From: Sphingomonas sp. GC_Shp_5
GTDB lineage: Bacteria > Pseudomonadota > Alphaproteobacteria > Sphingomonadales > Sphingomonadaceae
Length of the DNA: 64,000 bases
Direction of reading: 5' to 3'
Assembly: GCF_026540855.1 (NCBI RefSeq)
Contig: NZ_JALNUP010000008.1
Location: 62,001 to 126,000, forward strand
Part shown: piece after piece, positions 30,471 through 38,627 of the stretch
Position numbering within the stretch: the first letter of the stretch is position 1
How the letters are laid out: each line of letters begins with the position of its first letter
Position numbers and translations under genes: made by a program
The notes under the pieces: generated by a model
Seen by the model: the letters and a program-made list of their open reading frames with translations, nothing else
The model's database searches: none
What the model was told of the DNA's origin: nothing

Positions 30471-32174
30471 TCAATGCGCCGCCGCGTCGTGGACGCCGAT
30501 CCCCGTTTCCGAGCGCAGCCGCTGCTCGGGGTAGCCCGCCTTGTCGATTGCCGCGCGTGGCGAGGTGTCGAGCACCGAGATCAGCCAGATCGCGAGAAAG
30601 CCCGCGGGCACAGAGAACAGCGCCGGCGAGCTGTACGGAAAGATTGCGGCGTCGAACTTGAACACCGCCACCCAGATCACCGGTGACAGCACGGTGAGCG
30701 CGAACGCCGCGAGCAGGCCGATCGCGCCACCCCAGGCCGCCCCCCGCGTGGTGCAGCCCTTCCACAGCAGCGACATCACCAGCACCGGAAAATTGCCCGA
30801 CGCCGCCAGCGCGAAGGCGAGGCTGACCATGAAGGCGACGTTCTGCTTCTGGAAGACGATGCCGAGCGTGATCGCGGCGATGCCGAGCAGCACGGTGGTG
30901 ATCCGCGACACCTGCAGCTCCTTGGCGGGATCGGCGGCGCCCTTGCGGATCACGCTCGCGTAGATGTCGTGGCTGATCGCCGAGGCGGCGGACAGCGTGA
31001 GCCCGGCGACCACGGCAAGGATGGTCGCGAAGGCCACCGCCGAGATGAAGCCGAGGAACAGATTGCCGCCGATCGCATGGGCAAGGTGCATCACCGCCAT
31101 GTTGTTGCCGCCGCGAAGGGCGCCTGCGGCATCGACATAGGCCGGGTTGAACGAGATCAGCACGATTGCGCCGAAGCCGAGGATAAAGGTGAGCGCGTAG
31201 AAATAGCCGATCCACACCGTCGCCCACAGGATCGACTTGCGCGCCTCGCGCGCGTCGGGGACGGTGAAGAAGCGCATCAGGATGTGCGGCAGGCCGGCGG
31301 TGCCGAGCATCAGCGCGAAGCCGAACGACAGCGCCGAGACGGGATCCTTGATGAACCCGCCCGGCCCCATGATCGCGCGGCCCTTGGTGGCGGCGTCGGC
31401 GGGCGACAGGCCGCTCTCCAGCGCCAGCCGCGTCTTGATCGCCACCGCGCGGGCGAACAGCGCCTCGAACGAGAAGCCGACGTGCGCCATCACCCCAATC
31501 ACCAGGAAGGTGGCGCCGCACAGCAGCATCACCGCCTTGATGATCTGCACCCAGGAGGTCGCGCGCATGCCGCCGAACAGGACGTAGACCATCATCAGCC
31601 CGCCGACGACGGTGATCGCGTACAGATAGGGCAGCCCGAACAGCAGCTGGATCAACTGACCCGCGCCCACCATCTGCGCGATCAGGTAAAAGGACACCAC
31701 CAGCAGCGTGCTGACCGCGGCGAAGCTGCGGACCGGCCCCTGGAGGAAGCGGTAGGAGGCGACGTCGGCGAAGGTGAAGCGGCCGAGGTTGCGGAGCTTT
31801 TCCGCGACCAAAAACAGCACGATCGGCCAGCCGACGAGGAAGCCGATCGCGTAGATCAGCCCGTCATAGCCGTCGTTGAAGATCTGCGAGGTGATGCCGA
31901 GGAACGACGCCGCCGAGCAATAGTCGCCCGCCATCGCCAGCCCGTTCTGGAAACCGGTGATGCCGCCGCCGGTGTAGAAATCGGACACGGTGCGCGTCCG
32001 CCGCGCCGCCGCGGCGGTGATCCACAAGGTGATCGCGACAAAGCCGGTGAACATCGCAATCGCGGTCCAGTTGGTCGGCTGGCGCTGAACGGCGCCGGCG
32101 ATCGCGGCCTGGGCCCCGGTCGCCCAGCCGAGCAGCACCAGCAGCCCGGCGCTGCGGATCAGGCTGCGCGTCAC
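30471..32174 (-). CDS. actP: Acetate/monocarboxylate:sodium symporter (SSS family)
   Basis: Inner-membrane symporter of 567 residues with about 13-14 helices, of the solute:sodium symporter family. [20 protein letters not shown] and [15 protein letters not shown] are the ActP signature, with [13 protein letters not shown] further on. It imports acetate and related short-chain acids. The start is a GTG at 32174 that overlaps the stop of the DUF485 gene by four bases (GTGA); the first residues look like a cleaved signal ([17 protein letters not shown]), as reported for ActP. An N-terminal extension in the same frame overlaps the DUF485 gene and is not real. Confidence 0.9.
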   Translation of the reverse strand: MTRSLIRSAGLLVLLGWATGAQAAIAGAVQRQPTNWTAIAMFTGFVAITLWITAAAARRTRTVSDFYTGGGITGFQNGLAMAGDYCSAASFLGITSQIFNDGYDGLIYAIGFLVGWPIVLFLVAEKLRNLGRFTFADVASYRFLQGPVRSFAAVSTLLVVSFYLIAQMVGAGQLIQLLFGLPYLYAITVVGGLMMVYVLFGGMRATSWVQIIKAVMLLCGATFLVIGVMAHVGFSFEALFARAVAIKTRLALESGLSPADAATKGRAIMGPGGFIKDPVSALSFGFALMLGTAGLPHILMRFFTVPDAREARKSILWATVWIGYFYALTFILGFGAIVLISFNPAYVDAAGALRGGNNMAVMHLAHAIGGNLFLGFISAVAFATILAVVAGLTLSAASAISHDIYASVIRKGAADPAKELQVSRITTVLLGIAAITLGIVFQKQNVAFMVSLAFALAASGNFPVLVMSLLWKGCTTRGAAWGGAIGLLAAFALTVLSPVIWVAVFKFDAAIFPYSSPALFSVPAGFLAIWLISVLDTSPRAAIDKAGYPEQRLRSETGIGVHDAAAH

Positions 32175-32497
32175 GAGTCGAGGCTCCCGAGCAGCTCGGC
32201 GAGGCGGGCGTCGTAGCTGCCGTTGGCGCGCCACACATAGACGGCGCAGATCGCGACCGTGCCGGCCAGCATCGCCGCGCCGAGCACCACGGCGAGGCTG
32301 ATCGTGCCGCCGCCGATCGGCCGCGCCATCAACGGCTTGTCGAACGCGATCAGCGAGATGAAGCTGCTGTAGACGATCACGGTAATCGCGGTCAGCGCCC
32401 AGGAGAACCGCTGCCGGTCTCGCACCAGCGCGACATAGCGGGGGTCGGCGGCGATGCGTGCGTCGAGCGCACCATCGTGATGGGGAGGCATCGGCAT
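32171..32497 (-). CDS. DUF485 membrane protein, YjcH-like
   Basis: 108 residues with two transmembrane helices (about 33-52 and 65-88) and the family start [22 protein letters not shown]485 proteins are almost always encoded immediately upstream of ActP, as here with a four-base overlap, and are thought to assist or regulate the symporter. The ATG at 32497 has no good Shine-Dalgarno sequence; an ATG two codons later is equally possible. Confidence 0.85.
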   Translation of the reverse strand: MPMPPHHDGALDARIAADPRYVALVRDRQRFSWALTAITVIVYSSFISLIAFDKPLMARPIGGGTISLAVVLGAAMLAGTVAICAVYVWRANGSYDARLAELLGSLDS

Positions 32498-32576
32498 GCG
32501 CCATCATCGGCGAGGCGGCCGCCAATGGCAATCGCGCTGCCAGCACCGGCGCGAGCAGCGCCGGCACCGATACCCG

Positions 32577-32879
32577 TTAGACGAAGCGCGGGATCGGGCC
32601 CGGGTGCGGCGTCTGATCGGGAAGATCGACCTCGACCGCGTCGACATAGCACCAGCCCCAGCCTTCGGGCGGATCATAGCCTTCGATGATCGGGTGGCCG
32701 GACGTGTGGAAATGCGCCGTCGCGTGCTTGTTGGGCGAATCGTCGCAACAGCCGACATGGCCGCACACCCGGCAGAGCCGCAGGTGCACCCACCAGCTGC
32801 CGGTCTTCAGGCATTCCTCGCATCCCGCCGCGCTCGGCGTCACGTCGTGGATCACGGCCATGTGCGAACATCCGGTCAT
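32577..32879 (-). CDS. UBP-type zinc finger protein
   Basis: 100-residue protein made almost entirely of a ZnF-UBP domain: CEEC at about residues 20-23, CRVCGHVGCCD, then KHATAHFHTSGHPI and the C-terminal GWGWCYVD. In eukaryotes this fold binds the ubiquitin C-terminus; bacterial stand-alone copies occur widely with unknown role, perhaps recognising a free peptide C-terminus. All zinc ligands appear intact. It stands 79 bp upstream of the DUF485-actP pair on the same strand and might be co-transcribed. Confidence 0.8.
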   Translation of the reverse strand: MTGCSHMAVIHDVTPSAAGCEECLKTGSWWVHLRLCRVCGHVGCCDDSPNKHATAHFHTSGHPIIEGYDPPEGWGWCYVDAVEVDLPDQTPHPGPIPRFV

Positions 32880-33183
32880 TGGGCTTCTCCGTGTCAGGCG
32901 TGGCGTCGGGACTATCTTGCGAAAGGATCGGTCCGTGTCACCATAACATCAAATCCTCCCGCCAGGCTCTTCCTGACTATGGTTGCGCTACCGCGAAGCG
33001 CCGCCTAGCATCGCTCCATCATCGACTCTCCTGGCAAAGGCGAAAACGACCATGTCAGAGACGATCTTTGACTGTCCTACAGCATCGCCATCGCCCCGCC
33101 CGCAAAATAATCGATGGCAATTATAATAGCTTAGACAAACCATCCCCCGATTACTTCCACGCTCACTGACCGGAGAAAGCACC
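32880..33183. other. Divergent promoter region, 304 bp, no gene
   Basis: No convincing coding frame. It separates the zinc finger gene from the alpha/beta hydrolase gene. A locally AT-rich patch contains TATAAT at 33123-33128 with no good -35 partner, and GATGG...CCATC flanks it (33112-33148). GGAGA at 33172-33176 is the hydrolase ribosome-binding site. Confidence 0.5.
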
Positions 33184-34026
33184 ATGAGCAGCGGCTTTGT
33201 GACGACCAAGGACGGCATCGAGATCTTCTACAAGGATTGGGGGCCCAGGGATGCCCAGCCGATCCATTTTCACCACGGCTGGCCGCTGTCATCGGACGAT
33301 TGGGACACGCAGATGCTGTTCTTCCTGGCCAATGGCTATCGCGTCGTCGCCCATGATCGCCGCGGCCATGGCCGCTCGAGCCAGGCGGACACCGGCAACG
33401 ACATGGATCATTATGCCGCCGATGCCTCGGCAGTGGTCGAGCATCTCGATCTGCGCAACGCAGTCCATATCGGCCATTCCACCGGCGGCGGCGAAGTCGC
33501 GCGCTATGTTGCCCGCTATGGCCAGCCGCAGGGCCGCGTCGCCAAGGCGGCGCTGGTCAGCGCGGTACCGCCGTTGATGGTCAAGACCGAGAGCAACCCG
33601 GGCGGCCTGCCGATCTCGGTGTTCGACGGCCTGCGCGATGCGCTCGCCGCCAACCGCGCGCAATTCTACATCGATCTCGCGGCGGGCCCGTTCTACGGCT
33701 TCAACCGGCCGGGCGCCAAGGTGTCGCAGGGCGTGATCGACAATTGGTGGCGCCAGGGCATGGCCGGCGGCGCGCTTGCCCATTACGACGGCATCAAGGC
33801 GTTCTCGGAAACCGACCAGACCGAGGATCTCAAGGCGATCACCGTGCCGATGCTGATCACCCAGGGCGACGACGACCAGATCGTCCCCTATCAGAACGCC
33901 TCGATGCTCCAGATCAAGCTCGTCCAGAACGGCACGCTCAAGATCTACGAGGGCTTCCCCCACGGCATGCTCACCACCCATGCCGAGATCATCAATCCCG
34001 ATCTGCTCGCCTTCGTGAAGGGCTGA
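33184..34026 (+). CDS. Alpha/beta hydrolase, chloroperoxidase/arylesterase type
   Basis: 280-residue single-domain hydrolase of the non-heme haloperoxidase-like group. The triad is S99 (GHSTGGGE), an Asp in GDDDQIVP (about 231) and H260 (GFPHGM); the oxyanion segment is [13 protein letters not shown]. No signal peptide, so cytoplasmic. Family members hydrolyse small esters or lactones and can make peracids in vitro. The neighbour context gives no substrate: zinc finger on one side, MFS exporter on the other. Confidence 0.85.
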   Translation: MSSGFVTTKDGIEIFYKDWGPRDAQPIHFHHGWPLSSDDWDTQMLFFLANGYRVVAHDRRGHGRSSQADTGNDMDHYAADASAVVEHLDLRNAVHIGHSTGGGEVARYVARYGQPQGRVAKAALVSAVPPLMVKTESNPGGLPISVFDGLRDALAANRAQFYIDLAAGPFYGFNRPGAKVSQGVIDNWWRQGMAGGALAHYDGIKAFSETDQTEDLKAITVPMLITQGDDDQIVPYQNASMLQIKLVQNGTLKIYEGFPHGMLTTHAEIINPDLLAFVKG

Positions 34027-34043
34027 GCCGACCGCACGCGCAG

Positions 34044-34091
34044 CGGCCGTTTGCGGGCACGACCATCATGGTCGTCGCCGGCGAACGGCCG
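34044..34091. terminator. Long imperfect palindrome acting as bidirectional terminator
   Basis: Outer arms CGGCCGTTTGC and GCGAACGGCCG (10 of 11 pairs) enclose inner arms ACGACCAT and ATGGTCGT, giving a hairpin of about 23 bp. It lies between two convergent genes, and the stop codon of the MFS gene (34066-34068) falls inside its loop. Confidence 0.7.
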
Positions 34092-35268
34092 CCCCGAGCT
34101 GCACCAGCACCGCGGCGGCGGCAAACCCGCCACCGAGGATCGACACTCCGCCCCACCCAGCATGTGTCCAGGCCGCGGTGGCGGACGCCGAGCCGATCGC
34201 GCCGCCAAGGAACATCGCCCCCATGAAGATGGTGTTGAGCCGCGCCCGCGCCTCGGGGCGAAGCGCGTAGACGATGTGCTGGTTCGATACCAAGGCGCTC
34301 TGCACCCCGAAATCGAGCAGGATGACGCCAACGATCAACCCGGCGATCGACACCCACAGCCCGAACGTCACCCAGCCCATCAGCGTCAGCGTCGCGCCGA
34401 GCAGGATCACCGGCCGCGGCCCATGACGGTCGGCGATCCGCCCGGCGACCGGTGCCGCGAGGACGCCGACCGCGCCGACGATGCCGAACAGCCCTGCGAT
34501 ATCGGCGCCGAGCCCGAAAGGTGGTTGCTGCAGGCGCAGCGCGAGGATCGTCCAGAAGGCGCTGAACCCGGCGAACAGCAGCGCCTGGGTGACCACGGCG
34601 AGGCGCAGCGCGGGAAACGCGCGCCACAAGCCGCCCAGTGACGCGATCAGCGCCCGATAGCTGAGATCCGCCTGCGGCATGCTGCGCGGCAGTCGCGTCG
34701 CCATCAGCGCCGCGGTGCCGAGCGCCATCGGCACGCCCAGCCAGAACATCGCCCGCCAGCCGGCGTGCGTTGCAACCAGGCCGGCGAGGGTGCGGCTGAG
34801 CAGGATCCCGCACAGCAACCCCGACATGACGATGCCGACGGTGGCGCCGCGCCGCGCCGGCGTGGCAAGATGGGCGGCGAGCGGCACGATCTGCTGGGCG
34901 ACGGTGGCGAGCACACCGACGAGCAGCGAGGCGGCGATCACCATCGCAGCGCTCGGCGCCAGCGCCGCGAGTGCCAGCGCCACGGCTAGGCCGAGGAATT
35001 GCACCACGATCAGCCTGCGGCGTTCGACCAGATCGCCGAGCGGCACGAGCAGGAACAGGCCGCTCGCATAGCCGAGCTGGGTCGCGGTCGGCACCAGGAT
35101 GGTCGCCGCGCCCGGCAGGTCGCGCTCCATCACCCCGAGCATCGGCTGGTTGTAATAGATGTTGGCCACCGCCACCCCCGCGGCGACGGCCAGGGCGAGG
35201 GTCAGCCCGCGCTCCAGCGCCGGTTTGCGGGCCGCCGCCGCGTCGGGGTCATCGGTGATGGTCGTCAT
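34066..35268 (-). CDS. MFS transporter, DHA1-like
   Basis: About 400 residues, 12 predicted helices. Motif A-like loops are visible ([12 protein letters not shown] and ADRHGPRP), together with [12 protein letters not shown], which is typical of the DHA1 branch that contains YgaY/YbcL-type drug or sugar exporters. Efflux of a small molecule is the likely role; the substrate cannot be told. The ATG at 35268 was chosen as the best start, but its Shine-Dalgarno sequence is weak and a GTG at 35301 is possible. Confidence 0.8.
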   Translation of the reverse strand: MTTITDDPDAAAARKPALERGLTLALAVAAGVAVANIYYNQPMLGVMERDLPGAATILVPTATQLGYASGLFLLVPLGDLVERRRLIVVQFLGLAVALALAALAPSAAMVIAASLLVGVLATVAQQIVPLAAHLATPARRGATVGIVMSGLLCGILLSRTLAGLVATHAGWRAMFWLGVPMALGTAALMATRLPRSMPQADLSYRALIASLGGLWRAFPALRLAVVTQALLFAGFSAFWTILALRLQQPPFGLGADIAGLFGIVGAVGVLAAPVAGRIADRHGPRPVILLGATLTLMGWVTFGLWVSIAGLIVGVILLDFGVQSALVSNQHIVYALRPEARARLNTIFMGAMFLGGAIGSASATAAWTHAGWGGVSILGGGFAAAAVLVQLGAAVRRRRP

Positions 35269-35328
35269 GCCAGCGCCATGCACATGGGTGGCGCCCGGCA
35301 CAACGCCCGCGATGCGCCGAGGCGCCGA

Positions 35329-38300
35329 CTACAGGTTGAGCTTGAGCGCGACCGAGAAGCCGGTGGCGACATAATCCTCCAGCTTCTGCGCCCGCACTTC
35401 CGCCGACACGCCATAGAAGTCGTTGCCGACCACAAAGCGCGCCGCGGCGAGCGGGCCGTAGCGCAAGGCGTCCGGCTGCAGCGTGAAGGTGGAGCCGCCG
35501 GCGTACGAGGCGGTGGTATCACCCACCGACCCGTTGAGCCGGCTGCGATCGCCGAGTTCCAGCTCCACCCGGCTTGCGGTCTCGCCGCGCCCGAGCTGAT
35601 AGCCGGTGACCAGTGAATAGGTGCCGGCGAGCGAATCGCTGGTGCGCTTGGCCAGCAGCAGGTCGAAGGCGTCGCCGCCGCCGGTTTCCTGATGCGCATC
35701 CTCGCTCAGGCGGAAATAATCGACCTGCACGGTCGGGCGGACATAGACCCTGCCCACCGCCAGCTGGTAGCTCGCGCCGCCGTCGAACGCGATGGTATGC
35801 CCGGTCCAGTCCGCGGCGGACTGGGCAACAATGTCCGAATCGTCGACTGGATTGGTCAGGTAACGCTTGCTGGTATAAGAGACCTGGCCGATTGCGGCGC
35901 GGCCGGACAGATGGAGCCCGCCCCAGCTACCGCGCCAATAGCCGCTGATCTCGGAGAGATAGCCGATCACCTGGTTGGCGTTGTCGCCATTGTCGACGCT
36001 GTTGTACGACCAGTCATAGCCGATGCCGGCGGTGCCGAACTTGCCGAGCTTATATTCGGCACCGAATGCCAGGCCCCAGCTGGTCAGGTCGTAGCTCTCG
36101 GTGTCGCCCTGGTTCTTGCTCGCGCGGTTGCCGAGCTGGCCGACCCACAGCGACAGGCCGCCGCTGGTGCTGCGCGGCGCCGAATCATTGGCCATGAACG
36201 CCGCCGCACCACGCGAGATGTCGGCCGCCGCGAGGAAGGTGCCCCCGGCATGTTCGGGCAGCATCTCGCCATAGAGGTGCGCGAAACTGGCGGCATCGGT
36301 GGCGGCGATGAAGGCGGCGGTGACCGCGCTGTCGGCAGGAATGGCCGCATAGATGGCGCTATAAGCGGCGGTCCCTGAGCGGTTGAGCCCGAGCTCGGCC
36401 GCGGTCTTGGCGCCGATCGTCACGCCAACCGTACCGGCGGTCGCATCGGTGGTGAGGGCCGCCTGGTACAGATAGGGTAGATCGGCGGTGGTCAGGGTGA
36501 GGTTGCTCGCGCCGGTCAGCGAGCCTGCCTGGATGATCGTATAGCTTTGCGGCTGGGTGACCAGCGAGGCGATCGTCAGCGCGACGCTGGCGCCGCTGGC
36601 GAAATTGGCGCTGCCGCTGACCGTGTAGAGCGTGCCGCTCGCGGTCGCAGGATCGAGATGGACGCCGAGCACGCCGGTGCTGCCGACCGACAGGCTGGAC
36701 AGCGCGACCGCGCCGGTGGTGGTCGGCACGAAGCTGCCGCCGGCGATGGTGAGCGCGACCGGATTGCCGTTCTGCACCAGCGTGCCGGTGAACGAGGCGG
36801 TATCCGCGAGCGTGATGCTGCTGCCGGCGCCGAGCGTGACGTCGCCGGTCAGCGCCGCGCTGCCCGACAGCGCGAGCGTGCCGACGCCGCTGCCGAAATC
36901 GACATTGCCGACGAGCTGCGCGCTGGCGAGCGACACCGTGTCGTTGCCTGCGCCGAGCGACACCGCGCCGGTCAGCGACCCGGCGGTCAGCGTCAGGCTG
37001 TCGTTGCCCGATCCGGTGATGACCTGCCCGACGATGGTGGGGAGCACCGCGCCGCTGACAGTGCTGGCGCTCTGGGCGATGGTGACGCCGCTGGTGTTGG
37101 CAGACAGATCGATCGCGGTGTACTGGGTGGCCGCATAGGTGCCGGTCAACGACGCGGCGATGGTGCCGGTGTTGGTGATGCTGGCGAGCGTGCCCGAGAG
37201 ATCCTGGATCGCCGCCGAGGTCCCGGCGCTGCCGCTGTTATAGGCGGCGATGGTGCCCGAATTGATCAGCGACGGCACCGACGCCCCGGCCTCGATCACC
37301 AGGGCGCGCGAGGCAAAGGTGCCGACCCCGCCGGTCGAGCTCAGCGTGCCGCTGACGTCAAGCGTCGGCACGGCGGTGCCGCTCGCGAGCTCGAGCCCGA
37401 GCGCATTGGCCTGGTTGGCGACCGCGCTCACCGTGCCGGCGATGCTGATCCCGCCGGCAATGGCGACCGTGCCCCCCTCGCCGCCGACGCGGATCGCCTG
37501 GGCATCGACGCCGGCGTTGACGCCCGAGCCGGTGACCGCGCCGGCGATCGACAGACCATAAGTGGTATCGGCGACCAGGCCGATCGTGGTGCCGCTCGCC
37601 GCGCCGATCTGCACCGCCGGCGCGCTGCCGTAGCTGATCACCGAGCCAGCACTGTCGATGCTGATCCCGCCGCCGACGCTGCCCGCGACCGCGAGACCCG
37701 GGCCACCGATCAGCAGGTCGTCGGCATCGGGATAGGTGTAGAGCGCGCCGCTGTCGCGAAAACCGGTGGCGGTGATGCTGCTGCTGACGGTGAGCGCCCC
37801 GCCGACATCGCCGTCGATGGCGACACCCACCGCATTCTCGCCCTGCGCCGAGGTCGCGCCCGAGATGGTGACATCGCCGCTGACCGAGCCGGTGTGGATC
37901 GCATAGCTGTCGCTGCCGATGACGCTCACCGCGCCGCTGCTGACCAGCGAGCCGGTCAAGGGCGCGTCGATCGCGATGCCCGCGGAATTGTTGCCGACCA
38001 CGGTGATCGTGCCGCTGTTGGTGACGGTGCCGGTGAAGGCAGCACCGCCGGTGCCGGTACCGACGACATGGATACCATAGCGGCCGCTGCCGTTGGCGAG
38101 CGGCGTGTCATTGTCGCCATCGCCATCGGTGTCGCTGGCGGTGCTGGTCTCGCTGTTGGTGATGGTGCCGGCGTTGGTGATCGATCCGGCAAGCCCGCCG
38201 CTCGCGACGATCCCGGCGCTGTCGTTGACACCGGTAAAGGTGATCGTGCCGTTGTTGGTCACCGTGTTGTTGCTGTTGACCGTGATCGCGGCACCGGCGG

Positions 38301-38454
38301 CGGGAGATACCGTGACGCCCGAGTTGATCGTGACGTCGCTGCCGCCCGTGGCGAGATTGCTGCTGGTATTGGACGACACCGTCTGCGCGGCAGACGGGAC
38401 GGCGGCGGCGAACAGCGCCATGGGCGAGACGCCCAGCAGAAGGATTTTGTGCAT
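35329..38454 (-). CDS. Autotransporter with beta-helix passenger
   Basis: Type Va secreted protein of about 1041 residues. Signal peptide KILLLGVSPMALFAAAVPSAAQ; then about 700 residues of Gly/Ser/Thr/Val-rich beta-solenoid repeats (recurrent SGTI.., NNGTI.. and TITNAGTI-like units); then an autotransporter barrel over the last 280 or so residues (GLSLWVGQLGNRASKNQGDT to VALKLNL). The barrel delivers the passenger to the surface, where such proteins act in adhesion or biofilm. I prefer the ATG at 38454 because the signal peptide starts there; an earlier ATG at 38481 remains possible. It lies downstream of a receptor gene with a strong terminator between. Confidence 0.88.
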   Translation of the reverse strand: MHKILLLGVSPMALFAAAVPSAAQTVSSNTSSNLATGGSDVTINSGVTVSPAAGAAITVNSNNTVTNNGTITFTGVNDSAGIVASGGLAGSITNAGTITNSETSTASDTDGDGDNDTPLANGSGRYGIHVVGTGTGGAAFTGTVTNSGTITVVGNNSAGIAIDAPLTGSLVSSGAVSVIGSDSYAIHTGSVSGDVTISGATSAQGENAVGVAIDGDVGGALTVSSSITATGFRDSGALYTYPDADDLLIGGPGLAVAGSVGGGISIDSAGSVISYGSAPAVQIGAASGTTIGLVADTTYGLSIAGAVTGSGVNAGVDAQAIRVGGEGGTVAIAGGISIAGTVSAVANQANALGLELASGTAVPTLDVSGTLSSTGGVGTFASRALVIEAGASVPSLINSGTIAAYNSGSAGTSAAIQDLSGTLASITNTGTIAASLTGTYAATQYTAIDLSANTSGVTIAQSASTVSGAVLPTIVGQVITGSGNDSLTLTAGSLTGAVSLGAGNDTVSLASAQLVGNVDFGSGVGTLALSGSAALTGDVTLGAGSSITLADTASFTGTLVQNGNPVALTIAGGSFVPTTTGAVALSSLSVGSTGVLGVHLDPATASGTLYTVSGSANFASGASVALTIASLVTQPQSYTIIQAGSLTGASNLTLTTADLPYLYQAALTTDATAGTVGVTIGAKTAAELGLNRSGTAAYSAIYAAIPADSAVTAAFIAATDAASFAHLYGEMLPEHAGGTFLAAADISRGAAAFMANDSAPRSTSGGLSLWVGQLGNRASKNQGDTESYDLTSWGLAFGAEYKLGKFGTAGIGYDWSYNSVDNGDNANQVIGYLSEISGYWRGSWGGLHLSGRAAIGQVSYTSKRYLTNPVDDSDIVAQSAADWTGHTIAFDGGASYQLAVGRVYVRPTVQVDYFRLSEDAHQETGGGDAFDLLLAKRTSDSLAGTYSLVTGYQLGRGETASRVELELGDRSRLNGSVGDTTASYAGGSTFTLQPDALRYGPLAAARFVVGNDFYGVSAEVRAQKLEDYVATGFSVALKLNL

Positions 38455-38575
38455 CGTGACCCCAAGCGAGAAGCGCGCCATGGGGCGCGTCTCCGCGGCG
38501 CTAGCCAGCCTGCGTCTCACCGGTGTTGCTCGACATTTCAGTCGATGGCTGCCGGCAATCGACTACCAAAACGAA

Positions 38576-38605
38576 ACCGCAGCCCCCGTTGCCGGGAGCT
38601 GCGGT
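38576..38605 (-). terminator. Intrinsic terminator after the TonB receptor gene
   Basis: 8-bp stem ACCGCAGC/GCTGCGGT extended by inner CCC/GGG pairs; on the minus strand it is followed by TTTCGTTTTGG. This is the most classic intrinsic terminator in the window and separates the receptor from the autotransporter gene. Confidence 0.8.
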
Positions 38606-38627
38606 CGGTACGCTTACCGTGTCAGGA

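Noticed and set aside
32175..32567. N-terminal extension of ActP by 131 codons
   Set aside because: It runs through the DUF485 gene in another frame; the GTGA overlap at 32171-32174 explains the true start.
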